Shown: positions 37,603 to 46,299, counted from the first letter of the stretch. The stretch: DNA of 64,000 nucleotides from Paenibacillus tundrae (GCF_030812775.1 NZ_JAUSTI010000001.1:1-64000); one strand, 5' to 3'. Numbers and translations are program-made. Notes: generated from the sequence alone by a model not told the origin.

Positions 37603-38693
37603 TTCAATTGATGGAGCAGCTCGCTCCCAAACATTTAGCTGTACCTGATGACCGGATCGGTTTGCAGCTGGGGAGTCTGCAAAAGGAAATTAAACACGTT
37701 CTTGTTGCATTGGATGTCACGGATGAAGTGGTCGAGGAAGCAATTCGTATCGGTGCCAATCTCATTATTGCGCATCATGCTATTATATTCCGTCCAGTTA
37801 AAACACTAACAACCGATACACCTATGGGAAAACTGTACGAAAAGCTGATTAAGCATGATATTGCTGTGTACATCAGTCATACGAACCTAGACGTAGCAGA
37901 GGGTGGTATGAACGATTGGATGGCAGAAGCGATCGGAATCGATAGCAGAGAGTCACTGGAAGATGTACATACGGATCATCTTTTCAAGCTGGCTGTATTC
38001 GTTCCTCGTACACATCATGAACAAGTGTTAAACGCTATTCTAGAAGCTGGTGCTGGCAGCATTGGGCAGTATAATAAGTGTAGCTTCAATACGGAAGGCA
38101 CAGGTACATTTGTACCTGGAGAAGGCACGCAGCCTTTTATTGGTACACAGGGGCAGATGGAACGTGTAGAGGAAATGCGTATCGAGACGATTGTGCCACA
38201 AAGTCTGCGCAGTCAAGTTATACAAGCGATGTTGAAGGCACATCCATATGAAGAAGTGGCATACGATCTATACCCTATGGATTTAAAAGGGCGTACGCTT
38301 GGTCTGGGGCGCTTGGGACCACTCAAACAATCGATGACACTAGGTGAGCTGGTCGACGTCGTGAAGAGCCAACTGAACGTGTCTCACGTCCGAGTGGTAG
38401 GAGACTTGAACCGTAAAGTGAAAAAAGCGGCTGTTCTTGGTGGCTCAGGTAGCCGTTACACACTTACGGCACGTTCCAAAGGAGCAGATGTCATCGTAAC
38501 TGGGGATATTGATTATCATACAGCTCACGATGCATTAATGGCAGGCATGTGTATCATTGATGTTGGACATAATGCCGAGAAAATTATGAAGCCCAAAACA
38601 GCCGATTGGCTGCGGGAGCGCTTAGACCTTAAACGTTATGAAACACAGGTAACAGCATCAGAGGTAAATACAGAAGTATTCCGTTTCCTCTAA
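37578..38693 (+). CDS. yqfO: Nif3-like dinuclear metal center protein (YqfO type)
   Basis: A 371-aa member of the Nif3/YbgI family. The metal-binding residues are in HHAIIFRPVK and SHTNLD near the N-terminus and in TGDIDYHTAHDA and DVGHNAEK near the C-terminus. The central PII-like insert (residues ~130-230) is the long Bacillus form. The ATG follows GAAGGAGG inside the end of trmK, so the pair is coupled. The biochemical role is unsettled. Confidence 0.93.
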   Translation: MFAKGQTVIQLMEQLAPKHLAVPDDRIGLQLGSLQKEIKHVLVALDVTDEVVEEAIRIGANLIIAHHAIIFRPVKTLTTDTPMGKLYEKLIKHDIAVYISHTNLDVAEGGMNDWMAEAIGIDSRESLEDVHTDHLFKLAVFVPRTHHEQVLNAILEAGAGSIGQYNKCSFNTEGTGTFVPGEGTQPFIGTQGQMERVEEMRIETIVPQSLRSQVIQAMLKAHPYEEVAYDLYPMDLKGRTLGLGRLGPLKQSMTLGELVDVVKSQLNVSHVRVVGDLNRKVKKAAVLGGSGSRYTLTARSKGADVIVTGDIDYHTAHDALMAGMCIIDVGHNAEKIMKPKTADWLRERLDLKRYETQVTASEVNTEVFRFL

Positions 38694-38730
38694 ATATGTA
38701 CCTGTTCCAATGCTTCCATTAATATTAAGC

Positions 38731-38759
38731 TTGTTTGTAAACTGAAATCCTTGTATACT
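38731..38759 (+). promoter_or_regulatory. Promoter of rnpB
   Basis: TTGTTT (38731-38736), 17-bp spacer, TATACT (38754-38759), ending 14 bp before the first paired bases of the RNA. Confidence 0.65.
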
Positions 38760-38773
38760 ATGTAATGTTGTTT

Positions 38774-39185
38774 CGGAAAGCTTGACAGACAATCGCTGGT
38801 GGCCTTGTTGCCACGAGAGGAAAGTCCGGGCTCCACAGGGCAGGATGCTGGATAACGTCCAGTCAGCGCGAGTTGAAGGATAGTGCCACAGAAATGGACC
38901 GCCGATGGCCGGATTCTCCGGCACAGGCAAGGATGGAACCGAGGTGTAAGAGACCCCGAGGAACGCTGGTGACTTCGTTCCTGGTAAACCCCATCTGGAG
39001 CAAGACCTAATGGGACACAGTCGACTCTTTGGAGGAGGCAGCCTTAGCCCGAGGTGTGTCTAGGTTGGTCGCTTGAGCTGTGCAGCAATGTATGGCCTAG
39101 ATAGATGATTGTCGCTTGTGGTGGGAGGGTAGTTCCCGTATGAACCACGAAGAGCACAGAACCCGGCTTACGGTAAGCTTTCCTA
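38774..39185 (+). ncRNA. rnpB: RNase P RNA, class A-like
   Basis: The catalytic RNA of RNase P, which cuts tRNA 5' leaders. Conserved elements are GAGGAAAGTCCGGGCTCC at the 5' side of P4 (about 38857-38874), ACCGCCGATGGCC, GGTAAACCCC with GGAGCAAGACC (tRNA 3'-end binding region) and ACAGAACCCGGCTTA near the end. P1 pairs GGAAAGCTT (38775-38783) with AAGCTTTCC (39175-39183). The overall arrangement resembles the ancestral class A RNA of E. coli rather than the class B form of B. subtilis. Ends are approximate. Confidence 0.95.
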
Positions 39186-39275
39186 ACTGCAACAACAGCT
39201 AGTTATTTGGAATTCATTCATGTGAATAGTAATTCTCATGATGAACATAGCGTAATTTTAGTGTTATAAACAGAG

Positions 39276-39320
39276 ATGGCGTCAGAATCCGATCTATACG
39301 GAATCTGACGCCATTTTTTT
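39276..39320 (+). terminator. Terminator downstream of rnpB
   Basis: ATGGCGTCAGA pairs with TCTGACGCCAT with an inner TCCG/CGGA; seven Ts follow. Confidence 0.85.
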
Positions 39321-39351
39321 GCATTTATTCATTGTAATTGATAAGGAAGCA

Positions 39352-39395
39352 ATACTGGCATTAATATTGCAATATAACAATATTAATGCCAGTAT
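39352..39395. repeat. 18-bp perfect palindrome after the aminotransferase gene
   Basis: ATACTGGCATTAATATTG (39352-39369) is the exact reverse complement of 39378-39395, with an 8-nt loop. It lies 7 bp past the stop of the minus-strand aminotransferase gene. No U-tract follows, so it may be an mRNA-end stabiliser or a weak terminator. Confidence 0.7.
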
Positions 39396-39402
39396 CAGAA
39401 TT

Positions 39403-40629
39403 TTACATGGTCACTGTAGCATCGGATTGTACTGAAGCATGCCAGCGTTTAATGGCGCGATCCATACGTTCTACAGCCTCAGGGAGTAGATCTGGATCGG
39501 TGTGGGTAAAGTTAATCCGCATCCGGTTCAACTCAGGCGTGCCAGCGTAGAAAGAATCACCAGGAACGATACATACCTTTTCTTGAATGCCGTAGGTGAA
39601 CAGATTGCTGGCAGACATTGATTCAGGTAATTCGAGCCAGAGGAACATTCCCCCTTGCGGTGAATTCCACGAGATGCCTTCCCATGCCTTTTTCGACATC
39701 AGTTCAGTCATTTTCTCCATGCGCTGTTTATAATCAGCGGAAATTCCACGAATATGCTCATCGAGATCAAACGTCTCCATCAGGGCATGAAGCGCTCTTT
39801 GGTCGATGCTGCTAGAGTGCAGATCAGCACCCTGTTTAGCTCTTGCCGCGATTTTAACGATATCTGGTGCAGCCAGGATCCATCCTGTGCGAAGTCCAGG
39901 AGCAACCGTTTTGGAGAAGGTACTGGTATAGATCACGTTGGAAGGTCCTTCATAGACGGCATCCAATTCTGCAAGTGCAGGCGCGTCCAGCTCTTCCGGG
40001 TTAAAACGAATTTCGCCATACGGGTCATCTTCTAGAATCAGGACGCCGTATTTCCGGCAAAGATCCACCGCTTTCTGACGTCTTTCACGGCTCCACACTT
40101 TACCCGAAGGATTGGAGAAGGTTGGGTTGATGTAAACCAATTTTGGACGATGCAATTGAAGCAGTTCTTCTAATGATTCAGGTAGCATTCCTTCGTCATC
40201 ACAGCTTACACCGTGCGATATCGCTTGGTAGGAATGAATCACTTGAAGCGCAGCCAGATAGGTTGGTGATTCAACCAGTACGCGGTCACCTGGATCAAGC
40301 AGGATGCGACATACAAGGTCAATGGATTGCTGAGATCCTGTAGTCAGCAGCATATGATCTGGAGAAGCCGGTATGCCTTTGGATTCGAGGCGCTCCGCAA
40401 TTTTGGCGCGAAGTGGACGATATCCTTCCGTTTCTGCATATTGAAGAGCGGATGCTCCGGATGCAAATACTTTTTCATAAGCGACACGAATCGCTTCCAG
40501 AGGGAATGATGATTGTGCGGGTAAACCTCCAGCTAATGAAATCATGCCCGGAGCTTGCGCTGCCTGCAACATGTCGCGAACGACAGAGGACGGTGTGTTT
40601 AGTGCCATTTTAGACCAAGGGATATTCAT
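39403..40629 (-). CDS. PLP-dependent aminotransferase, class I (2-aminoadipate/LysN-like)
   Basis: A 408-aa fold-type I aminotransferase. The PLP lysine lies in STFSKTVAPGLRTGW (about residue 239), NPTFSNPSGKVW binds cofactor or substrate, and LILEDDPYGEIRF contains the conserved Asp. The closest group is the class I/MocR-associated aminotransferases acting on aromatic, 2-aminoadipate or branched substrates; the substrate cannot be read from sequence. It is divergent from a MocR-type regulator with shared operator-like repeats between them, so it is probably the regulator's target. Confidence 0.92.
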   Translation of the reverse strand: MNIPWSKMALNTPSSVVRDMLQAAQAPGMISLAGGLPAQSSFPLEAIRVAYEKVFASGASALQYAETEGYRPLRAKIAERLESKGIPASPDHMLLTTGSQQSIDLVCRILLDPGDRVLVESPTYLAALQVIHSYQAISHGVSCDDEGMLPESLEELLQLHRPKLVYINPTFSNPSGKVWSRERRQKAVDLCRKYGVLILEDDPYGEIRFNPEELDAPALAELDAVYEGPSNVIYTSTFSKTVAPGLRTGWILAAPDIVKIAARAKQGADLHSSSIDQRALHALMETFDLDEHIRGISADYKQRMEKMTELMSKKAWEGISWNSPQGGMFLWLELPESMSASNLFTYGIQEKVCIVPGDSFYAGTPELNRMRINFTHTDPDLLPEAVERMDRAIKRWHASVQSDATVTM

Positions 40630-40643
40630 TGTGTTTTCATCTC

Positions 40644-40660
40644 CTGTTATTCACTGTTAT
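40644..40660. promoter_or_regulatory. Direct repeat CTGTTAT x2, candidate MocR operator (aminotransferase side)
   Basis: CTGTTAT occurs at 40644-40650 and 40654-40660, exactly one helical turn apart, just upstream of the aminotransferase start. The same motif inverted lies near the regulator gene. Confidence 0.5.
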
Positions 40661-40676
40661 AGAGGTGCTTCATAAA

Positions 40677-40735
40677 GTTCGTTTTGCAGCATTTTCCATC
40701 GTCTTCGTACTAAAAACGAACCTTTGAACACGAAC
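40677..40735. promoter_or_regulatory. GTTCGTTTT/AAAACGAAC inverted repeat in the divergent intergenic region
   Basis: GTTCGTTTT (40677-40685) is the reverse complement of AAAACGAAC (40713-40721); a further ACGAAC is at 40730-40735. This is a second operator-like set in the same intergenic region. Confidence 0.4.
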
Positions 40736-40773
40736 TTATAGTAATGTTATATTCTATAATAGACCGAAACTGT

Positions 40774-40800
40774 ATAACAGTAAAATGTAGATCATAACAG
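40774..40800. promoter_or_regulatory. Direct repeat ATAACAG x2, candidate MocR operator (regulator side)
   Basis: ATAACAG at 40774-40780 and 40794-40800 is the reverse complement of the CTGTTAT pair, spaced by 20 bp (two turns), directly before the ribosome site of the mocR-like gene. It suggests autoregulation. Confidence 0.5.
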
Positions 40801-40817
40801 TTGGGAGGACGGGAACA

Positions 40818-42338
40818 ATGCATATCGAACTGAAGCGGGGAAGTCGTACCAAATTGTACATACAGATTGCACTTACTCTTGCAGATCGTATCCGATCTGG
40901 GCTTATTGAACCAGGAACCCGTCTGCCATCCGTCCGAAAGCTTACCTCAGACCTTGGTGTAAGTTTAGTGACGGTGTCCAAAGCGTACGCGGAGCTTGAA
41001 GCGATTCAATTAATTACGTGTTCTCAAGGTAAAGGTTGTTATGTGCGGGGAGTACAGGAGTCCGAGAGAAGCGAAAATATAGATAAGATGTATCCAGTGC
41101 AAGGAAACGGGGAGAAGAATACACCGTGGAACTGGCAGATGGCATTGGTTGATTATTTGCCTCGGGCTCAGCTCTGGCGACACTTCGATACTTCTCCGCA
41201 AGTGCGGTATGAGCTCCATATGTCTGCTATTCAGCCTGAATTGTTGCCTACACGAGAGATTATTGAGAGTGCTTATCGTCTCTCCTCAGATCATCCGGAA
41301 CGGATGGCTGCGTATGGTTCGTTCCAAGGAGACCGTGAGCTTCGCCAGACGTTTGCAGATCATTTTGCAGAGAGAGGTTCGCAGGTGATGCCTGAGCGCA
41401 TGTTAATTACTAGCGGCACGCAACAGGGAATTGATTTGGTGGCTCGGACGTTCGTTGGGCCTGGTGATGTGGTATACATGGAAGCCCCGACGTATACGGG
41501 AGCCATCGATGTATTTACGAGTAGAGGTGCCAAAATCATTACCGTACCGATGGATGACGAGGGGATGCGCATCGATCTGTTGACCCGGTTATGCGATACC
41601 CATCCGCCGAAGTTAATCTATACCATTCCAACGTTTCATAATCCCACAGGGATCACGATGAGTGCGCAAAGGCGAGCGCAGTTGCTGAATTTGGCTCAGA
41701 GCTACCATTGCCTCATTCTGGAGGATGATCCGTTCTCTGATCTTTATTTCCGCGACCCGCCTCCAGCCTCCATAAAGTCAATGGATTCAACCGGGCATGT
41801 CGTATACCTCAAAACGTTCAGTAAAGTATTATCACCAGGCTGCCGTGTGGCTTGTGCTATCGCAGATGGAAGTGTTCTTACGCGGCTGGTGGCTGCCAAA
41901 TCGACTGCAGATCTAGGCAGTCCTCTGTTAACTCAAAAAGCGTTGCAATCCTTTATTCAGCATCAATATAGCGCATATATCCACCAGCTTCGAGATGAGT
42001 TGTACGCTAGATTGAGCGCAGCATCGGCTGTCTTAGAAGCGCATGCACCACCAGGGATGTTCTGGGTTCTACCAGATGGAGGGTTGAACCTGTGGCTGCA
42101 ACTGCCCGATGGTATAGATATGCGGGAACTGCATCGGCACGCGCTGGCCGCAGGCGTTTCCTTTTTGCCTGGCTCAGCTTGTTATGTGGGGGAACCGGAC
42201 ATTTCGAATTTGCGAATTTGTTTTACGGTGACGGACATGGAACGATTGTGTGAAGGTCTGCGTGTCTTATGTAATGTGATCGCAAACGAAGCCCCACTTA
42301 AGGGAGCGGCGGCTGCGGACAGGCTCCCGCTTATTTAA
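40818..42338 (+). CDS. MocR family transcriptional regulator (GntR wHTH plus aminotransferase domain)
   Basis: A 506-aa PLP-dependent regulator. Residues ~1-75 form a GntR winged helix (IRSGLIEPGTRLPSVRKLTS then VSLVTVSKAYAELE). After a linker comes a class I aminotransferase-like domain with the PLP lysine in KTFSKVLSPGCR (about residue 335) and LILEDDPFSDLYF. ATG 40818 follows TTGGGAGGACGGG. It is divergent from the aminotransferase gene and probably controls it, sensing PLP or an amino acid. The C-terminus shows no truncation. Confidence 0.93.
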   Translation: MHIELKRGSRTKLYIQIALTLADRIRSGLIEPGTRLPSVRKLTSDLGVSLVTVSKAYAELEAIQLITCSQGKGCYVRGVQESERSENIDKMYPVQGNGEKNTPWNWQMALVDYLPRAQLWRHFDTSPQVRYELHMSAIQPELLPTREIIESAYRLSSDHPERMAAYGSFQGDRELRQTFADHFAERGSQVMPERMLITSGTQQGIDLVARTFVGPGDVVYMEAPTYTGAIDVFTSRGAKIITVPMDDEGMRIDLLTRLCDTHPPKLIYTIPTFHNPTGITMSAQRRAQLLNLAQSYHCLILEDDPFSDLYFRDPPPASIKSMDSTGHVVYLKTFSKVLSPGCRVACAIADGSVLTRLVAAKSTADLGSPLLTQKALQSFIQHQYSAYIHQLRDELYARLSAASAVLEAHAPPGMFWVLPDGGLNLWLQLPDGIDMRELHRHALAAGVSFLPGSACYVGEPDISNLRICFTVTDMERLCEGLRVLCNVIANEAPLKGAAAADRLPLI

Positions 42339-42423
42339 TTTCTCAAAAATGGACATACATCCAATCCACTTTCGTCCTAATGCAATACGTTATAGTATCA
42401 CTTGAAAGGGAGTTGGTTTTGAA

Positions 42424-42681
42424 ATGAACCATTTCTGTCCACCGGTTTGCCCGATTGTCTGTGATCCGATCCAGGTTGTGCAAGACTACTACATTCCACA
42501 AATCGTACCTGTAATTCATCCAATTGAGGTTATCAAGAAGCACCACTGTGTGCCGATCCCTCACCATATGTACCCAGTCGTTATAAGAGAAGAAGAAACA
42601 GGTTATGTATCCAGCCACAATGGCAAGAAAAAATCCGCCAAAAAATCAAGCAAATCCCGTACAGCTTCACGTAAACGTTAA
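42424..42681 (+). CDS. CotD-like inner spore coat protein
   Basis: An 85-aa protein with a Cys/His/Pro-rich N-terminus (MNHFCPPVCPIVCDPIQVVQ, later KKHHCVPIPHHMYPV) resembling the CotD coat family. The tail is Lys/Ser-rich (NGKKKSAKKSSKSRTASRKR), which suits cross-linking or binding in the coat. The ATG lies behind AAAGGGAG. The assignment is by composition and pattern; another small coat protein is possible. Confidence 0.75.
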   Translation: MNHFCPPVCPIVCDPIQVVQDYYIPQIVPVIHPIEVIKKHHCVPIPHHMYPVVIREEETGYVSSHNGKKKSAKKSSKSRTASRKR

Positions 42682-42692
42682 GCGCAGCCTAA

Positions 42693-42759
42693 GCCCCCGG
42701 GAATGATAATTTGATATCATATCAAAAAGCAGCATACGCCCGGGGGCGCAGCTGCTTTT
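42693..42759. terminator. Terminator region with two overlapping stems
   Basis: Arm GCCCCCGGG (42693-42701) pairs with CCCGGGGGC (42739-42747). Arm AAAAGCAGC (42725-42733) pairs with GCTGCTTTT (42751-42759). The arms interleave, so the two stems form a pseudoknot or compete. The second stem ends in a T-run on the plus strand and has an A-run on the other side, suiting bidirectional termination between the convergent coat and protease genes. Confidence 0.7.
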
Positions 42760-42784
42760 GTTGTTGTCGAACACAAATAAACAC

Positions 42785-44671
42785 TTACTTCGTATATTTC
42801 TTCATCGTATTGTCCATTTGCTGTCTCACATGTTGTGGCCAGAATTGCAGGGGAGCACTGTTGCTCGTTGCGGCTTGAAGCGCTTTGTAGACATCCACTT
42901 GACCGTATCCATAATATTTATCGTGCCCAGGATCGCCTAGGTCAATCACGCTCTGACGCATGAGATCCATCACTTCGGTATTCGTTAAGTCAGGGTTGAT
43001 CGAACGAATTAATCCTGCAAGTGCGGCCACGTGGGGACTAGCCATGGATGTTCCCGACAATGCAGCATACTGGTTGTCAGGATAGGTGCTTGCAATGCTG
43101 GTACCTGGTGCCATAACATCAACGTAGTCGCCATAGTTGGAGTAGGAAGCTTTATTCATATCAGGATCAGTAGCAGATACGGCGAATACTTCAGGATAGG
43201 CAGCCGGATAACCAGGACGTTCTGTATTATCGTTGCCTGTAGCGGCAATCAGTACTATATCGCGGTCAAACGCATATTTGATTGCATCATGAAGAAACTG
43301 AGCATCTGCATAGTTTCCTAAGCTCATGTTAATGACCTTGGCTCCATGGTCTGCTGCCCAGATAATCCCTTCAGCAACAGCATAAGTCGTGCCTGAACCC
43401 GAGCTATCCAGAACTTTTACTGGAAGTACATTATTGTACCAGCTCATTCCTGCTACACCCTCATTGTTGTTAACAATTGCCCCGATAATGCCAGCAACGT
43501 GCGTACCATGACCGACATCATCAAGAGGTTCGCGAGTAGGGTCGATCACATTGTATCCCTTAAGCAGCTTTCCTTTGAGATCAGGGTGATTGATGTCTAC
43601 CCCAGTATCCACCACGGCAACAATAACATCCTTGTTCCCTTTTGAAATATTCCACCCTCGGTTGGTTTCAATTGCAGGCAGGTTCCATTGGTAATCGGTA
43701 AACAAAATATCATTAGGAACGGTGACCTCAGCCGAATTGTCCTTTTCAGTCAGTGTCTCATTGGTTAAATACATGTAGTGGGGTTCCATATAAAGTGGAT
43801 TCCATTTACGCTCAAAATAGGAATGCAGCTGTTCATAATTCATATGTTCTGACCGGAAAACATACGTGTATCCCAATTTGCGGGCAGACTGTGTTCGCAA
43901 GTCAGATTTCATGATGCGCATGTCACGTTCGCCCGGCTCCTGTCGGAAACGAATTACGATTTCATTTTCATAAAAGTGGCTGGCATTTGCGTTATCATGC
44001 CCTGTTTTGACCGTAATTTCGTTTAAGGTATCCGGATGCACCGATTCAATTTTGAATTTGCCTTCCCGAGGGTAAGGAATCATACGTAGATTTTTACGTT
44101 GATGCTGTTCCACCGCGTTAAGCACGTTTTGGCTGAATAAGGCGATGATGGCTTGCTTGCCATCCTTGGAAGGCTGACCTAACACAAAATACTTTTCTTT
44201 ACCCATGGAAAATGAAGAAGACTCGAAGCTTTGACGTTTCATAACGGCTTTTTTGGCTAGGCTAAGAGAATGATCGAGGCGTTGTTGCTCCAATTTACTA
44301 CCTTTTGGCATATCTTTGCCGAACTGATGACGCTGTGAACCAGATTTATTGTCCATGAACATGAGAGAATGGATGTGTTTGTGAGATTGCTGAAGGTCTT
44401 GCACATACTTACGCAATTCTGAATCTGACATGCTGGAGGTTTTCTCTAACATGGTGCTTAGATGCTGCTTTGCATCCAATCGAGTGAGGAGATCCGTAGC
44501 TTTCACGTCTTGAACTTTCAGGCGCTGTTTATTCCCTTGCTCCACGTGAGGAGCATCAGGTAATGCACTATGCTCTGGCAGCGTGCGATTGGATGTTGGT
44601 AGTAGAAGGGTTAAAGCAAGCGTTCCTACACCTGCAGCAATAACCCAGTTAATCCATTTTGGTTTAGACAT
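42785..44671 (-). CDS. Subtilisin-like S8 serine peptidase, membrane-anchored or secreted
   Basis: A 628-aa protease. An N-terminal hydrophobic segment (WINWVIAAGVGTLALTLLLP) acts as signal or anchor. A long region of about 310 residues precedes the catalytic domain. The triad is complete: VVDTGVDINHPDL (Asp, ~353), GHGTHVAGIIGA (His, ~387) and GTSMASPHVAAL (Ser, ~541). A ~300-residue N-terminal extension may be a pro-region or inhibitor; only its last part (NEIVIRFRQE onward) looks like the fervidolysin-type propeptide. It is minus-strand and convergent with the coat gene. Confidence 0.93.
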   Translation of the reverse strand: MSKPKWINWVIAAGVGTLALTLLLPTSNRTLPEHSALPDAPHVEQGNKQRLKVQDVKATDLLTRLDAKQHLSTMLEKTSSMSDSELRKYVQDLQQSHKHIHSLMFMDNKSGSQRHQFGKDMPKGSKLEQQRLDHSLSLAKKAVMKRQSFESSSFSMGKEKYFVLGQPSKDGKQAIIALFSQNVLNAVEQHQRKNLRMIPYPREGKFKIESVHPDTLNEITVKTGHDNANASHFYENEIVIRFRQEPGERDMRIMKSDLRTQSARKLGYTYVFRSEHMNYEQLHSYFERKWNPLYMEPHYMYLTNETLTEKDNSAEVTVPNDILFTDYQWNLPAIETNRGWNISKGNKDVIVAVVDTGVDINHPDLKGKLLKGYNVIDPTREPLDDVGHGTHVAGIIGAIVNNNEGVAGMSWYNNVLPVKVLDSSGSGTTYAVAEGIIWAADHGAKVINMSLGNYADAQFLHDAIKYAFDRDIVLIAATGNDNTERPGYPAAYPEVFAVSATDPDMNKASYSNYGDYVDVMAPGTSIASTYPDNQYAALSGTSMASPHVAALAGLIRSINPDLTNTEVMDLMRQSVIDLGDPGHDKYYGYGQVDVYKALQAATSNSAPLQFWPQHVRQQMDNTMKKYTK

Positions 44672-44962
44672 CGAGATGATAACCTCCTCTGTAATTAGGA
44701 CAATAATCTGAACCGTGCTCAGGCCTCATCGTTGTCCGTGCATAGTTCTATCGTTAGGAAAAGCAGATATTTTTATGCAGATCTAGACTATGCGTAGCAT
44801 TTTGCAATTAAGATCGTCGAACACATGTAGAGACCGGTTGGATTATGGGATACCGCTCGTCAGCTTTTTATGGTAGGATAGTACCTGAGAATTGAAGGTC
44901 AGGTGAAATTCACCGCCCGACCTACCTATATGTAAGGACTTATTTAAGGGGGAGCTACCTTT
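44672..44962. other. Intergenic region between the S8 peptidase and ypuI genes
   Basis: This divergent spacer contains the SD of the protease gene (reverse complement of AGGTTATC-side AACCTCC near 44690) and a hairpin upstream of ypuI. In the hairpin AGGTC (44896-44900) pairs with GACCT (44919-44923) around GGTG/CACC. I found no convincing sigma-A promoter. Confidence 0.45.
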
Positions 44963-45469
44963 ATGTCAGCAGCCAATGTACAGAAAATTTGTGAGTCAAC
45001 TAGGGAAAAGTTAAAACCTGCTATCGATCGGATTGAACAATTTTTGAACGAAAATGCTTTGCCTGAACTGGATCAGAATCAGACGGAAGAATCAACAACG
45101 TTCTACAAAGGATTTCTTTCGGATCTCCGTCATTTGCTTGTTTTTTCTGAAGTTTCTTACGAAAAACTTGGCGTTGTGCTGCGTCGTGCTAATTTCGATG
45201 TCGATTTTGCGGAAAAGGCGCTTTATAATACGTACCACCAAAGTGTAAATAGCTTTTTCTATCCCAAAAATGAATGTTACTCTGAAGACGGCAGATATGC
45301 TTACACAGGGCAAGATGCAATTCGCTTCCGTGACAAGCCTATCCGTGCAGTGCGTGACGTCATTCTTGAGATTTCCAAAACGTATGAAGAATTGCGCGAC
45401 GACTTGGCTTTCTATGAGAGTGATTACTTGACTCAGCGTCGGATGCAGAATCAACGTAACCACGCCTAA
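44963..45469 (+). CDS. ypuI: YpuI-like protein (DUF3907)
   Basis: A 168-aa cytoplasmic protein conserved in Bacillales. Family-like segments are YKGFLSDLRHLLVFSE, LYNTYHQSVNSFFYPKNE and AYTGQDAIRF. Function unknown. ATG 44963 follows AAGGGGGAG. Monocistronic, with its own terminator. Confidence 0.82.
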   Translation: MSAANVQKICESTREKLKPAIDRIEQFLNENALPELDQNQTEESTTFYKGFLSDLRHLLVFSEVSYEKLGVVLRRANFDVDFAEKALYNTYHQSVNSFFYPKNECYSEDGRYAYTGQDAIRFRDKPIRAVRDVILEISKTYEELRDDLAFYESDYLTQRRMQNQRNHA

Positions 45470-45506
45470 TTGTAGACTACATGTAGACTAACTAAATCAA
45501 TGAATG

Positions 45507-45532
45507 AAACCGCCGATTTTGGCGGTTTTTTT
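45507..45532 (+). terminator. Terminator after ypuI
   Basis: AACCGCC (45507-45513... 45514) pairs with GGCGGTT (45521-45527) around GATTTT, then a T-run. Confidence 0.9.
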
Positions 45533-45640
45533 GCGTTCTTACTAAATAGCTAAGAGAGAGGAATTCATGTCATCATCTGACATTTTGAACGGGAATAGCT
45601 CATTATTACCGTGGAGACAATAGGTGCGAGGTGATAAATA

Positions 45641-45859
45641 ATGAGTCAAGAAAAGCCAATCGTTAAATGCAGTGTCTCGAACTGTAACTACTGGGGCGAG
45701 AATAACTTCTGTCAGGCGGATGCCATCATGATTGATATTGATCAGCATGCTACCCGCCGCCTACATGAGGAATTCGCTGGAGAGACGTTTGATTCCGATC
45801 ATCACGATCATGCACGAACATCCTCTGCCACATGCTGTCACACGTTCAAACCCAAATGA
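45641..45859 (+). CDS. DUF1540 domain protein
   Basis: A 72-aa protein with the DUF1540 cysteine pattern: CSVSNCNYWGENNFCQADAI at the start and CCHTF at the end. The HDHHDH-type stretch (DSDHHDHA) and cysteines suggest metal binding. Function unknown. The ATG follows GCGAGGTGATAA. Confidence 0.88.
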   Translation: MSQEKPIVKCSVSNCNYWGENNFCQADAIMIDIDQHATRRLHEEFAGETFDSDHHDHARTSSATCCHTFKPK

Positions 45860-45894
45860 GCAGTCATTCCCATTCTTAATGGAGGTGCTTAGTA

Positions 45895-46299
45895 ATGAAA
45901 AATGATTATAAAGATCTTCTGCTTAAGCGCTCTGAATCTGAGGACAAGAAGTCTCGTGAACGCGTTGATTATCCAAGACGTGAACATCGGGAAGAATACG
46001 GTGCTGAGGTTGCTCCCCCAACGGCTGTGCGTACCGAGCGTTCTGAACGTCCGGTAAATACGCAGGAAAATCATGAGGCAGATGCAGTGATGGAGTCTAC
46101 AGGCAGGGTTGCGGGCTATGTTGGATTGGCCTCAGGGATCGCATCATTATTCATGTGGTCTATCGTGCTTGGACCTGTCGCGGCTGTACTTGGTTATTAT
46201 GCTTTTGTAAATGGCCGTAAAACGGCAGGTGCTTGGTCTATGGGTCTAGGCATTGTAGCTACACTCAGCTATTTCTTCATGATTCCTTTCGCGCGATAA
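45895..46299 (+). CDS. DUF4190-like small membrane protein
   Basis: A 134-aa protein: a charged cytoplasmic N-terminus (MKNDYKDLLLKRSESEDKKS), then two membrane helices with a GLASGIASLFMW and GPVAAVLGYYAF pattern of the DUF4190 type. The ATG lies behind GGAGGTG, 35 bp after the DUF1540 gene, so the two may be co-transcribed. Role unknown. Confidence 0.82.
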   Translation: MKNDYKDLLLKRSESEDKKSRERVDYPRREHREEYGAEVAPPTAVRTERSERPVNTQENHEADAVMESTGRVAGYVGLASGIASLFMWSIVLGPVAAVLGYYAFVNGRKTAGAWSMGLGIVATLSYFFMIPFAR

